Source: Sphaerisporangium sp040683095
GTDB taxonomy: Bacteria > Actinomycetota > Actinomycetes > Streptosporangiales > Streptosporangiaceae
Assembly (NCBI RefSeq): GCF_040683095.1
Contig: NZ_JBFBCI010000007.1
Location: 1-64,000 of the forward strand
Direction of reading: 5' to 3'
DNA: 64,000 nucleotides
Part shown: in pieces, positions 50,291 through 59,666 of the stretch
Layout: each line of letters opens with the position of its first letter
How positions within the stretch are numbered: position 1 is the stretch's first letter
Translations under genes and position numbers: made by a program
Notes under the pieces: generated by a model
Database searches by the model: none
What the model saw: only the letters and a program-made list of their open reading frames with translations
What the model was told of the DNA's origin: nothing

Positions 50291-50506
50291 ACGATCGCGG
50301 ACCGACAGTTCCGAGGGGGGCACGGGAAACGCGTCCCGAATCCGTATGACTCGGGAACGCAACCCGGCATACGGACGGTCGTTATACGGCTTGTGTTCGA
50401 TGTGCCCCTGGCGCACCGGACGCGGTGCCGGTGCCGTTACCGGTAGCGAAAGAATGCCATTTTTCGCTATTTGTCCTTTTTGGCCCCCTAGTTATCGGAG
50501 GTACAC

Positions 50507-51058
50507 ATGCGCAAGACGTCCGCCTTGCTGGCATCCCTCGCCCTGGCGGCGGGCTCCCTGCTGTTACCCGCCGCCCCCGCCCAGGCCGGGACGGCGCCCG
50601 CCGCCGGCAAGGCGTCGGCCCAGGCGAGCGCCGGCGCCCAGAACGCCGGCCCCGCCCGGGTCAACGTGAGCTACCCGCGGGGCATGCGGCGCGGCGGCTA
50701 CGCGACCTACACCTACAAGGTCACCGACGCGGGCAGGTTGCAGGACGACGCCCTCGTGCTCGCGACGATCCTGCCCGCCAAGGTGGTGTCCAAGGTCCGG
50801 TTCGTGAAGAAGCCGTCGAACGCCTCCTGCGGCTACCGCAACCTCCGCGTCTACTGCGTCGTCCGCCTCGGGAGCGCGAACACGCTGAGCATGCAGTTCC
50901 GCGTCTACGTGAAGTACAGGTACGCGGGCGACTTCAAGGCCGACCACTACTGGACCCCGGTGAGCTACGAGCCGGGGCTCAGCGCCTGGGACTACGTCCG
51001 GCAGGTGGGCAGGGAAGACCGCATCGGCCGGTCGACGACGAAGATCTCGCTGCGCTGA
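50507..51058 (+). CDS. Secreted protein of unknown function
   Basis: A 183-residue protein with a clear signal peptide (MRKTSALLASLALAAGSLLL, cleavage after APAQA) and an ATG with GGAGG at good spacing. The mature part opens with an Ala-rich low-complexity stretch, then a basic beta-rich domain beginning VNVSYPRGMRRGGYATYTYK with a Cys pair (ASCGYRNLRVYC). I recognise no family. It may be a cell-wall or Ig-like domain. Confidence 0.75.
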   Translation: MRKTSALLASLALAAGSLLLPAAPAQAGTAPAAGKASAQASAGAQNAGPARVNVSYPRGMRRGGYATYTYKVTDAGRLQDDALVLATILPAKVVSKVRFVKKPSNASCGYRNLRVYCVVRLGSANTLSMQFRVYVKYRYAGDFKADHYWTPVSYEPGLSAWDYVRQVGREDRIGRSTTKISLR

Positions 51059-51299
51059 GCGCCCGCGCCCGGTCCCGCGCGAGCGCCGCGGGCCCGGGCG
51101 CGGTCCGTACACCTGGGATCACATCTTCGTCCCCGCCCCGTTCGCCCCTGCTTCACCAGGCGGGTCGGCGCCGCGGATGACCGCACGCAGCACGCGCGGC
51201 GTGGGGAACCGGGTACTGAGCGCTCTGACCACGGACGCGACAGCCGTACCCTTATCGGATAGGGAGATTCTGAACGGCCAGTCAGCTAGGGGAAGTCGG

Positions 51300-52622
51300 A
51301 TGAGTTCAGCCGGTGAAGGTCTGTCTCGCCCGCTGCCCGAGCAGGTCCGCTTACACGTCGTCGAGCTCGCGGCCCAGGTGCTCGGCTCGATGCAGCCCGC
51401 GGCGATTCCGCCGCCGCTGCGTGGCATCGCCAGGTTCGACCCGCGCAAGCGCGCCCGCCTGGGCAGCGCGCCGATCGCCGCCCAGCTGGAGACGGACAAG
51501 GAGTTCCGCGAGATCGTCGCCGAGGCGCTCAACGACGCCTGGCCCGAGCTGGTCGCCAGCCTGGAGGAAGGCAACGTGCCCCCCGCCGCCGAGCCGGTGC
51601 TCGTGGCGGCCGCGGCCTACCTGACCCGCCCGCCCGGCTGGCCGGACCTGGTGGAGACCGCCCGCGCCGACCTGGAGCAGGTGGCGGCCGCCGCCGAGGG
51701 CAACGCGCAGGAGCAGACGCTGACACGGCTGCGCGAGCAGCTCGCCGCCCAGAAGACCGCGGCCAAGGAGGAGGCCGACCGCCTGCGCGAGCAGCTCAAG
51801 GCGTCCCGCGCCGAGGTCGCCGACCTGCGCCGCCGGCTGCACGACGCCCGCGAGCGCGGCAGGGTCGCCGAGGAGCGCGCCGCCGAGCTGGAGACGCTCG
51901 CCCAGGAGGCCAGGGCGGCGGTCAGCTCGGCCGCCAGCGCGGGCGAGACCGAGCTGCGCAAGCTGCGCGAGCGCCTCACCGACGCCGAGCGGCAGCTCGA
52001 GGCCAGCCGCCGCGCGGCGCGCGAGGGGCGCAGCATCGAGGACGCGCGCATCCGCGTCCTGCTGGACAGCCTGCAGGACGCCGCGGCCGGGCTGCGCAGC
52101 GAGCTCGGGCTGCCCGTCGCCATCAGCAGGCCGGCCGACTCGGTGAGCGCGGTCGCCCCCGGCCGCCCGTCGGTCAGGGCCGTGCCCGCCCGCGCGCTCG
52201 CCGACGACGACCCGGCGCTGCTCGACCAGCTCCTGGCGCTCCCGCAGCTCCACCTGATCGTCGACGGGTACAACGTCACGAAGACCGGCTACCCCTCGCT
52301 GACGTTGCTCGACCAGCGCTCGCGCCTGCTCACGGGGCTGGGCGGCCTGGCGGCGCAGACGCGCGTCGAGCTCACCTGCGCGTTCGACGGCGCCGAGCTG
52401 AACGGGCCCGTGCAGGTGTCCGCGCCGCGTGGCGTCCGCGTGCTGTTCAGCGCGCCCGGAGAGATCGCCGACGACCTGATACGGCAGCTCGTCCGGGCCG
52501 AGCCGCCGGGGCGCGCGGTGGCGGTCGTGTCCTCCGACCGCGAGGTGGCCGATTCGGTGCGCCGCATGGGCGCCCGTCCCGTGCCCTCCACGCTCCTGCT
52601 GCGCCGCCTCGGCCGCGCCTGA
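51300..52622 (+). CDS. NYN-domain RNA-binding/ribonuclease-like protein
   Basis: A 440-residue protein: an N-terminal helical domain, a long coiled coil (residues 150-270, repeated RLREQL and ERAAELE heptads) and a C-terminal NYN domain of the YacP type (LIVDGYNVTKTGYPSL, VVSSDREVADSVRRMG) with the usual Asp residues of the PIN-like nuclease fold. The start is ATG 51300 with GGGGAAG. Conserved at this locus in actinomycetes. A role in RNA cleavage is inferred from fold. Confidence 0.85.
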   Translation: MSSAGEGLSRPLPEQVRLHVVELAAQVLGSMQPAAIPPPLRGIARFDPRKRARLGSAPIAAQLETDKEFREIVAEALNDAWPELVASLEEGNVPPAAEPVLVAAAAYLTRPPGWPDLVETARADLEQVAAAAEGNAQEQTLTRLREQLAAQKTAAKEEADRLREQLKASRAEVADLRRRLHDARERGRVAEERAAELETLAQEARAAVSSAASAGETELRKLRERLTDAERQLEASRRAAREGRSIEDARIRVLLDSLQDAAAGLRSELGLPVAISRPADSVSAVAPGRPSVRAVPARALADDDPALLDQLLALPQLHLIVDGYNVTKTGYPSLTLLDQRSRLLTGLGGLAAQTRVELTCAFDGAELNGPVQVSAPRGVRVLFSAPGEIADDLIRQLVRAEPPGRAVAVVSSDREVADSVRRMGARPVPSTLLLRRLGRA

Positions 52623-52809
52623 CCGACCCTCGTACGGACCCCGCCCCGGCCACGGCTGAAGGCTCCCCTGAACCGCGGGTGTCCGGGCGGCCAGGTGGCG
52701 GCGGGCGCCAGACGAATTCGTGGGGAAAAGGTGCAGGTTTCTTTGCCTTTTCTGTAGGATCACGCCCCAGGTTGTCTAACTTGTCTCACTCGAGGGGGCT
52801 GTCGTCCCA

Positions 52810-53793
52810 GTGCTTGCGCGTGTCCGGGGAGTCGGGCGGATACCAGTGGTCACCGGCCTCATCGCCGCCGTCCTGGTGACGCAGGCGGTGGGGGCCGAGG
52901 CGAAGCCGAAGCCCACCATCGCCCAGACCAAGGCCAGGCTCGCCAAGCTCAACGACCAGGCCGACCATGTGGTCGAGAAGTACAACCAGGCCAGCGAGCA
53001 GTGGAAGAAGGCCCGCAAGGACTACAACGCGCTGAACGGCAAGTTCAAGCAGCAGCTGGAGCGCATGGACAGCCTGCGCGCGGGCCTGGTGTCGGTCGCG
53101 GTGAGCACCTACCAGTCGGGCGACATGCTGGCGCTGCCCAACCTGGTCACCCAGGGGGACCCCGAGGCGCTGCTCAGCGGGCTCGCCTCGGTCGACCAGC
53201 TCGCGACGGACCGGGCGCACAAGGTGGCCGAGTACGAGGAGGCCACCCGCTCCATCAGGGGCCAGCGCGACGGCGCCAAGGACGCCTACGACGAGGCGGT
53301 CAAGCTGCTGAACGAGCTGCGCACGCAGAAGAAGGACGTCGAGAAGCTGGTCGGCGAGCAGGAGCGGCTCCTGCGCCGGCTGAACGCCTACAACCCCGGC
53401 AATCCCAACAGCCCCGGCATCAAGTACACCGGCCCGGCGTCGGGCAACGCCCGCGCGGCGCTGCAGTACGCCTTCGCGCAGGTGGGCAAGCCCTACCGCT
53501 ACGGTGGTACCGGTCCCGGTTCCTTCGACTGCTCGGGGCTCACGCAGATGGCCTGGCGCGCGGCCGGCGTCAGCCTTCCCCGGACCGCAGCCGGGCAGTA
53601 CTCCTGGGGCTCCTCGCGCAGGGTCTCCCTGAACGCCCTGGCGCCCGGCGACCTGCTGTTCGCCTCGGGGCTCGGTCACGTCGGCATGTACGCGGGCGGC
53701 GGCAAGATGGTGCACGCCCCGCGTACGGGGGACGTCGTGAAGGTCGTCCCGCTGTCGTCCTACCACGGCATCTTCGCGGCCGTACGGCCCTGA
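52810..53793 (+). CDS. Secreted NlpC/P60 peptidoglycan hydrolase with coiled coil
   Basis: A 327-residue RipA-like endopeptidase that cuts between D-Glu and meso-diaminopimelate. It has a signal peptide ending AEAKP, two coiled-coil segments (residues 40-90 and 130-195) that usually inhibit or anchor the enzyme, and the NlpC/P60 domain with Cys in SFDCSGL, His in GLGHVGMY and a third polar residue in MVHAPR. GTG 52810 follows GAGGGGG. Normal length for the family. Confidence 0.92.
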   Translation: MLARVRGVGRIPVVTGLIAAVLVTQAVGAEAKPKPTIAQTKARLAKLNDQADHVVEKYNQASEQWKKARKDYNALNGKFKQQLERMDSLRAGLVSVAVSTYQSGDMLALPNLVTQGDPEALLSGLASVDQLATDRAHKVAEYEEATRSIRGQRDGAKDAYDEAVKLLNELRTQKKDVEKLVGEQERLLRRLNAYNPGNPNSPGIKYTGPASGNARAALQYAFAQVGKPYRYGGTGPGSFDCSGLTQMAWRAAGVSLPRTAAGQYSWGSSRRVSLNALAPGDLLFASGLGHVGMYAGGGKMVHAPRTGDVVKVVPLSSYHGIFAAVRP

Positions 53794-54000
53794 CGCTCCG
53801 TCGGGCCGCGTGAGCGGCGGGGAAACCCGCGCGTAACCCCGCGCGTCCGCCGGTGTGCCGGTCTAGGGTGAGGGACGGCCCGGATCGTCGCGGCCGGGTC
53901 CCGAAGGGGAGCGGAGCATGCCGGTCCTGGTGCCGCCAACAAGCCCGCCGCCCGCCACGCTCGGCGGGTGTCACCTGATGATGGCCGAGGACGGGCGTGC

Positions 54001-54477
54001 ATGACCGTCGTCGGGATCACCGGGCACCAGTCGATGCCGCCGCGGGCCCGGGCCCACGCAGAACGGGAGCTGAGCGCGCTGCTGGCCGCTCTGGAGGCGC
54101 CGCTCGTGGGCTGGAGCAGCCTTGCCGCGGGCGCCGATCAGCTCTTCGCCGAGATCCTCCTGCGCCTCGGAGGCGAGTTGCGGGTCGTCGTGCCGTCCCG
54201 CGGGTACGAGGCGACGTTCCGGGGCCCGGACCTGGACGCCTACCACCGGCTGCTCGCCGCCGCCGGCGTCGTGACGGTGCTGGACTTCGCGGAGCCGGGG
54301 GCGGCCGCCTACCACGCCGCCGGGTGCTTCGTCGTCGAGAACTCCGAGATCGTCGCGGCCGTCTGGGACGGCAGGCCCGCGCGCGGGCTCGGGGGGACGG
54401 CCGACGCCATCCGGCACGCCCGCGACCACGGGCGCGAGGTCGTGGTCATCTGGCCGGAGGGCGTCGAGCGCTTCTGA
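54001..54477 (+). CDS. Rossmann-like SLOG/DprA-fold protein
   Basis: A 158-residue protein with a nucleotide-binding Rossmann-like fold: VVGITGHQSMP, SLAAGADQLFAEILL and NSEIVAAVWDG, as in the SLOG superfamily (LOG, DprA, TIR-linked sensors). It is probably a nucleotide or nucleotide-derivative binder. I cannot name a substrate. The ATG 54001 is preceded by GAGGACGG. Confidence 0.65.
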   Translation: MTVVGITGHQSMPPRARAHAERELSALLAALEAPLVGWSSLAAGADQLFAEILLRLGGELRVVVPSRGYEATFRGPDLDAYHRLLAAAGVVTVLDFAEPGAAAYHAAGCFVVENSEIVAAVWDGRPARGLGGTADAIRHARDHGREVVVIWPEGVERF

Positions 54478-54775
54478 GCCGGTCTCCGGCCGCCCGCCCG
54501 CCCGGGCCGTTCTGTACGGAGCCGTTCCGCTGCGGCCGATGGCTCCAGGGTAATACTGTGCTATCGAGATATATGACGAATTGACTTCTGCGAAAAGCTC
54601 GGAACATGGGGGAATGGTTTGCTTTCCGAGAGATTCCCGTTCTGACGTACGGCCGGGGGGTGAGGTTCTCGGTACCCTTCGTGGGGATAATTGATGACAA
54701 TTCCGCAAAACCGAGTATTGACTTCGGCTCGCTTTCCTGGATGCAAGAGCGACTTAGTCCATATTGCTGTCCAAT
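54478..54775. other. AT-richer gap without recognised gene
   Basis: About 300 bases, less GC-rich than the surroundings (TATATGACG, TATTGACTT stretches). I see no tRNA, repeat or coding frame with support. The composition suggests transferred or decayed DNA. Confidence 0.5.
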
Positions 54776-55399
54776 TCAGGACACGGCGGGAGCATCGGGA
54801 AGGTCGCGGTCACGCTTGAGAGGCCCCGCGAGCAGGATGAAGCCCGTCAGGGTCATCCCGCCGGTCATGATCCACATGGCGGGCCGCACGCCGAGGGAGT
54901 CGCCCAGCGCGCCGCCGAGCAGAGCGCCGAGCGGGATCGTGCCGAGGTTGACGAACTGCATGGACACCGACGCCCGGCCCAGAAGGTGACGCGGCGTGTA
55001 CACCTGCCGGAAACTCCCCTTGATCACGTTGCCCGCCACCACCCCCGCGGCGATGACGAACCCGCCCCCCATCGCCGGCGCCAGCCCCCATCCCGGGAAC
55101 GCGGCCGGGATCAGCAGGACGAACGGCAGGCACCCGATCTCGGCCGCCGGCACGCCCACGACCAGCGCGTTCGCCTGCAGGACGGTGATGGCCACGAGCG
55201 GCAGGGCCACAGTGGTGACCGAGCTTCCGAACGCGCCGGCCGTCTCGCCGACCCACAGCAGCCGGAAGTCGCGCTCGCGTAGCAGCCCGCCGCGCCTCCG
55301 AAGCCCGGGGGGACGGGCGTCCGCGCTCGGGGTTTCGGGGGGCAGGGTACCGGTGCCGGCGGGGCGCGCCCACGCGGGCCGGGCGCGGCGGGCCTTCAC
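54776..55399 (-). pseudogene. MFS transporter with an internal deletion
   Basis: The frame encodes 207 residues where a transporter of this family has about 400. Segments 1-2 (DFRLLWVGETAGAFGSSVTT, LPLVAITVLQ) run straight into the C-terminal half (GNVIKGSFRQVYTPRHLLGR, then ALLGGALGDSLGVRPAMW). The middle of about 200 residues is missing without a frameshift, near CLPFVLLIPAAFPGWG. GTG 55399 overlaps the regulator stop (GTGA). It is probably non-functional, though a half-size protein could still be made. Confidence 0.75.
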
Positions 55400-55971
55400 G
55401 GGCGCCCCGGGACGCCGAAGGTGAACACGAACACCGGGTCGCGGCGCCGGCCGTCGTCCGGGATCTCCCGCGTGGCCCAGCGCTCGTAGAGGCCGATGAC
55501 CTCGTGGGACAGCTCGGACAGCTCCGAGGGCGTCAGCCGCAGCCACTTGTCGGTGGAGAAGGGCGCGCCGTGCCACGCCTCGCGCTCCTCCTCGGAGGAG
55601 GCGTAGTAGGCGCGCACGAGGTTGACGTGGTGTTCGAGGTTGAGCGACTCGGCCGCGCCGGCGATGGCCGCGGAGGCGGGGTCGCCCTCGAAGTCGCGCG
55701 TGGACCAGCGGATCGCGTTCGCGACCAGGCGCCACCAGCGTTCCCGCCGGTCGCGGGCCAGCTCGGGTGCCTCCTCGATCAGCTCTCCCGAGGCCAGGAC
55801 GCGCAGGTGGTGGCTGACGTTCGCGACCGCCTGGCCGGTGTGGTCGGCCAGCATGCTGACCGTGCAGGGCCCGTAGACCCGCAGGGCGTCCATGAGCCGC
55901 CTGCGTAGGGGGTGGGCAAGGGCCGCCAGGACGCGGGAGTCGGTGATCTGCCGGACGTTCTCGTTCTCCAT
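55396..55971 (-). CDS. ArsR-type transcriptional regulator
   Basis: A 191-residue winged-helix regulator (LAALAHPLRRRLMDALRVYG, then QAVANVSHHLRVLASGELIEE) with a C-terminal DUF-like helical part, of the kind that usually controls a neighbouring MFS pump. ATG 55971 is the natural start; the extension to 56007 is unsupported. It is coupled to the deleted MFS gene. Confidence 0.85.
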   Translation of the reverse strand: MENENVRQITDSRVLAALAHPLRRRLMDALRVYGPCTVSMLADHTGQAVANVSHHLRVLASGELIEEAPELARDRRERWWRLVANAIRWSTRDFEGDPASAAIAGAAESLNLEHHVNLVRAYYASSEEEREAWHGAPFSTDKWLRLTPSELSELSHEVIGLYERWATREIPDDGRRRDPVFVFTFGVPGRP

Positions 55972-56007
55972 GGCCCCACGCTGGCATGCACAACGATTAC
56001 TGTGCAA

Positions 56008-56370
56008 GAGGAATTGCTAAACACCTCTTGCATACTTGCATCTCTAGAGAGACCGCGCGGTCGGTCCCGGGCGACCAAGATCGCTAACTCGTGTGACTCC
56101 CGTGGCCGGTGGGACTTCTATCGGGCCAAGTTTCGGGATATGTGAGGGGAATCACATTCGGGTAACAGGCGTCATTGATATGCAGGCGTTATCTGGCGAA
56201 GATCGCGTTATTTGATCTACGTTCACCGGGCTGACCCTTTGCCGTAAATTGGCAAATCTTGTACCTTCTGGGCCGCGGCGAGCACGCCATGCCGTCGCGT
56301 TGTAGGCCGGACCGTCGCGGGGGCCGGCTTATGCAAGACCATCCATTCGGCCGCCGCCGTGAACACATAG
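56008..56370. promoter_or_regulatory. Promoter region of the riboswitch-controlled NlpC gene
   Basis: Gap between the divergent regulator and the NlpC/P60 gene. It is AT-rich for this genome around 56100-56260 and should hold the promoter of the riboswitch transcript. No coding frame is supported. Confidence 0.5.
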
Positions 56371-56379
56371 GGAAACCGA

Positions 56380-56540
56380 GAAAACCACAGGCGGTGGTCT
56401 GCCGAATCCGTGCGGCAAGGAGCACGGAGCCGGGGAACCAATTGACCCCTACCCCAGGGGTCGGGGGTGAATCGGCGCCATTGCGCCGTAGGGCTACTTC
56501 CATGCCCGAATCCGTCAGCTAACCCGGTAGGCGTAAGTGG
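56380..56540 (+). ncRNA. c-di-AMP riboswitch (ydaO/yuaA type)
   Basis: The leader contains the conserved blocks of the ydaO riboswitch: TGCCGAATCCGTGCGGCA near the 5' side, GGAGCCGGGGAACCA, GGGGTGAATCGG, and the 3' block CCCGAATCCGTCAGCTAACC followed by GGTAGGCG. Limits are approximate. In actinomycetes this switch sits before genes for NlpC/P60 and Rpf wall hydrolases and turns them off when c-di-AMP binds. Here the coding start follows within about 20 bases of the 3' block, which suggests control by termination or by ribosome access. Confidence 0.88.
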
Positions 56541-56558
56541 AAGAACCAAGGAGCGATC

Positions 56559-57170
56559 CTGTCCAGCACTACCCCTAGCCCCAGCCTGTCCAGATTCGCC
56601 CGGCTCTCCCTCAGCGGTGCCGCCCTCACCATGACGGCATCCGTCGCCGTGGTGCCGGTGCAGGCACCCTCGGCGGACGCGGCCGTCACGGCCATGGCGC
56701 AGAGCTCGGTCAAGGTCGGCAAGGTCATCAAGCCCGGCAAGACCGGGAAGACCTCCAAGACGACCAAGACGACCAAGACCACCAAGCTCACCAGGGCCGC
56801 CAGACAGCGGATCAAGGCGCACACCGCGGTGGAAGTGGCCAAGAAGCAGATCGGAGACCCGTACCGGTGGGGTGCCAGCGGCCCCGGTGCGTTCGACTGC
56901 TCAGGCCTGGTCGTGTACGCCTGGCGCAAGGCCGGTGTGAAGCTGCCGCGCATCGCGGCCAGCCAGTTCCGCTCCGTGCGGAAGAAGGTCTCCTGGAAGC
57001 ACCTCAAGCCGGGCGACCTGATGTTCTTCTACGGACTGGGCCACGTCGGCATGTACGTCGGTCACGGCAAGATGATCCACTCTCCGCACAGCGGGACCCG
57101 TGTGCGGATCGACAAGCTGAACGGCTATCGCAAGAGCAGTTTCGTCGGAGCCGTTCGCCCCGGAGCGTGA
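56559..57170 (+). CDS. Secreted NlpC/P60 endopeptidase under riboswitch control
   Basis: A 203-residue wall hydrolase. Its NlpC/P60 domain has Cys in GAFDCSGL and His in GLGHVGMYVG and MIHSPHSG. A basic Lys/Thr-rich linker (KTTKTTKTTK) joins it to the signal peptide. The first in-frame ATG (56631) would leave a signal peptide without its charged region. A CTG at 56559, five bases after AAGGAG, adds 24 residues and completes a proper signal (SRFARLSLSGAALTMTASVA, cleavage after SADA). I therefore place the start at this CTG. Confidence 0.85.
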   Translation: MSSTTPSPSLSRFARLSLSGAALTMTASVAVVPVQAPSADAAVTAMAQSSVKVGKVIKPGKTGKTSKTTKTTKTTKLTRAARQRIKAHTAVEVAKKQIGDPYRWGASGPGAFDCSGLVVYAWRKAGVKLPRIAASQFRSVRKKVSWKHLKPGDLMFFYGLGHVGMYVGHGKMIHSPHSGTRVRIDKLNGYRKSSFVGAVRPGA

Positions 57171-57252
57171 CCGGAGCGCGGGGGAACTTCCAAGGAGCCC
57201 TTTCCCCGGAAGCCTTCGCCCGCGCCCACCGGCCACGCGGCGGCCCCTCAGG

Positions 57253-57293
57253 GGCCCCGCCCGCCTCCACTCCCCTCGGAGGCGGGCGGGGCC
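57253..57293. terminator. Terminator after the NlpC gene
   Basis: Perfect 16-base arms GGCCCCGCCCGCCTCC and GGAGGCGGGCGGGGCC with a nine-base loop. No T-run follows, as is common in high-GC actinomycetes. Confidence 0.85.
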
Positions 57294-57405
57294 TTCGGCG
57301 TTCCGGTCCGGAACACACGCGGAGACGGCGAAGCACCGGGCCGGGGAGCGGGTCGTGCCGCGCGGGGAGCGCCCCGGCGGGGGAGCGGCCAGGTAGATTG
57401 CCCGC

Positions 57406-58347
57406 ATGCGCGTCGTGTGGCTGGGGACCGTGCTGGCGGGCCTGCTGGCCGCGCTGACCGTCCCCCCGTCGCCCCCGTCCCCCTCTGTGCCCCCACCGGC
57501 GCCCCCGTCCGCGTTCGTATCCCCGCACCTGCCCCCTGCGCCCCCGGGCATGTCCGCGGCCACGCCCCTGACCGCGCCGACCGTGCCCCCGACGCCCCCG
57601 GCGCCGGACGCCGTGACCGGCGAGCATCCGGAGATCTGGGGCCACGCGCGCGTTGTCCGCGGAACCCGCTCCCTGGTGATCGGCACGGCCACCGCGAGCG
57701 AAGCAGACCTCGCCGACCTCGCCCGCAGGGCCGACCGCGCGAGCCTCGTCGTCGCGCGGGTCGCCGGGCCGGTGCGCCCGCTGGTCCTGGTGCCCGCCAC
57801 CACCGCGCAGGCGGCCACGCTCGCGGCCCCCGCCTCGGTGGACGGCCTCGCCGCCGTCGCCGCCACCGACCGCGTGATCATCGAGCCGGGCTCGTTCGCC
57901 CGCCTCAGCGACGCCGGCCGTGACGTCGTCCTCGCCCACGAGCTGACGCACGTCGCCACCGGGGCCGCGACCGACGCGCGCACCCCGAAATGGCTGGTCG
58001 AGGGCTTCGCCGACTACGTGGGCTACCTGCGCTCGGGCATCCCCGTCCGCGAGGCCGCCGCCGAGCTGGCCGCCGAGGTGCGCGCGGGCCGCACGCCGTC
58101 CGCGCTGCCCGGCCCGGACGATTTCGCCCCCGGATCGCCGCGCCTGGCCCAGGCGTACGAGGAGGCGTGGCTCGCCTGCCGGTATGTCGCGGCCCGTTAC
58201 GGCGAACCCGCCCTGGTCGCCCTCTACCGTGAGTTCAGGAGGGGAGACAGGGCAGACGCGGCGGGGGCCCTCCCGCGCGCGCTCGGGGTGACGGCCGGGC
58301 GGTTCACCGGCGCCTGGCGCGCATACGTGAAGGCGGAGCTGTCCTGA
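57406..58347 (+). CDS. Secreted zinc metallopeptidase-like protein
   Basis: A 313-residue protein: a signal-like hydrophobic N-terminus, a Pro-rich stretch (residues 20-70), then a domain with HELTHVATG and, further on, WLVEGFADYVG, the HExxH...E pattern of gluzincin peptidases. The Glu in EGFADY is the likely third zinc ligand. A role in wall or secreted-protein turnover is inferred. It precedes the M48 protease gene by 23 bases. Confidence 0.8.
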   Translation: MRVVWLGTVLAGLLAALTVPPSPPSPSVPPPAPPSAFVSPHLPPAPPGMSAATPLTAPTVPPTPPAPDAVTGEHPEIWGHARVVRGTRSLVIGTATASEADLADLARRADRASLVVARVAGPVRPLVLVPATTAQAATLAAPASVDGLAAVAATDRVIIEPGSFARLSDAGRDVVLAHELTHVATGAATDARTPKWLVEGFADYVGYLRSGIPVREAAAELAAEVRAGRTPSALPGPDDFAPGSPRLAQAYEEAWLACRYVAARYGEPALVALYREFRRGDRADAAGALPRALGVTAGRFTGAWRAYVKAELS

Positions 58348-58370
58348 CGACGGCGGAAAGGCTGATATCG

Positions 58371-59666
58371 GTGGGGGAGCTGATCGAGGAGACCCGCCCG
58401 GGGCGGCGCATGGACGGGGGAATGCGCGCGGCCGGCATCGCCCTGGTCGTGCTCGGCGCGGCGGTGGCGGGGGTCGTCGCGGTGACGACGCCGTGGCAGG
58501 CCCTGAGCGGGGCCCGCGAGGTGCGGCCGGACCCCGCGCGCGACTTCACCGCCGCGCAGATCGACCGGGCCGCAGCGTTCGACTCGGCCGTCAGCCTGCC
58601 CGCCTACCTGTCGCTCGCGGTCACGCTGGTCGTGGCGGGCGTGTTCATCCTCACCTCGTTCGGCGCGTGGGCCGTCGACCGCCTCAGGGGGCCGTGGTGG
58701 CTGCGCGTCCCGCTCGGCGTGCTCGTCCTCTCGGCGGTGAGCCTGCTGCTGAAGTGGCCGCTCGGCATGTGGTACGAGACCCGCCTGCGCGCGTACGGGC
58801 TCTCCACCCAGGACTGGGCGGCGTGGTCCGCCGACCGGCTGAAGGGCTTCGCCGTCCAGGTCGTGACGACCGCCATCATGATCTTCGCCGTGGTCTGGCT
58901 GGCGCGCCGGTTCCGCGCCCGCTGGTGGATCCCGGCGTCGATCGGCGCCTTCGTGTTCACCGTCGCGGTCTCCTTCGTCTACCCGATCGTCGTGGAACCG
59001 CTGTTCAACGAATTCCGGCCGATGCCCGCCGGGCCGCTGCGCGCGGACCTGATCGCCATGGCCGCCCGCGACGGCGTCCCGGTCAAGGACGTCCTGGTCG
59101 CCGACGCCTCGCGCAGGACCACCGCCCTCAACGCCTACGTCTCCGGCTTCGGGGCGACGCGGCGCATCGTCGTCTACGACACGCTCCTGCGCGCCCCCGA
59201 GAAGGAGGTCGAGCTGGTCGTCGCGCACGAGCTCGGCCACGCCAAGCGGGGCGACGTCCTGTACGGCACGCTGGTCGGCGCGCTCGGGGCCGCGGCCGGG
59301 GCGTGCCTGCTGTTCCTCGTGGCCGGCGCTCCCAGCCTCCGGCGCCGCGCCCGGGTGCCCTCCGTGGGCGACCCGCGCGCCGTGGGGCTGCTGCTCGGGC
59401 TGATGGCCGTCGCCACCGTCCTGTCCGGCCCCGCCGAGAACGTCGTCAGCCGCGCGGTGGAGGCCAGGGCCGACCTGCACGCGCTGGACCTGACCCGCGA
59501 CCCGGCGACGTTCGTCGCGATGCAGCGGCGGCTGGCCGTCACGAACCTCTCCGATCTGTCGCCGGACGCCCTCGAGTACATCCTGTACGCCTCCCACCCC
59601 ACGCCCCCGCAGCGCATCGCCCTGGCGCGTTTCTGGGCCCGCCAGAACGGGCTGCCGGAGCCGTGA
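58371..59666 (+). CDS. M48-family (Ste24/HtpX-like) membrane metalloprotease
   Basis: A 431-residue integral membrane protease. Several membrane segments precede the HELGH zinc motif (VAHELGHAKRGDVLY), with a second Glu ligand in VEARADLHALDL. This is the CAAX-protease-like M48 form common in actinomycetes. GTG 58371 has GGAAAGG upstream. The stop overlaps the start of the glycosyltransferase gene (GTGA). Confidence 0.9.
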   Translation: MGELIEETRPGRRMDGGMRAAGIALVVLGAAVAGVVAVTTPWQALSGAREVRPDPARDFTAAQIDRAAAFDSAVSLPAYLSLAVTLVVAGVFILTSFGAWAVDRLRGPWWLRVPLGVLVLSAVSLLLKWPLGMWYETRLRAYGLSTQDWAAWSADRLKGFAVQVVTTAIMIFAVVWLARRFRARWWIPASIGAFVFTVAVSFVYPIVVEPLFNEFRPMPAGPLRADLIAMAARDGVPVKDVLVADASRRTTALNAYVSGFGATRRIVVYDTLLRAPEKEVELVVAHELGHAKRGDVLYGTLVGALGAAAGACLLFLVAGAPSLRRRARVPSVGDPRAVGLLLGLMAVATVLSGPAENVVSRAVEARADLHALDLTRDPATFVAMQRRLAVTNLSDLSPDALEYILYASHPTPPQRIALARFWARQNGLPEP

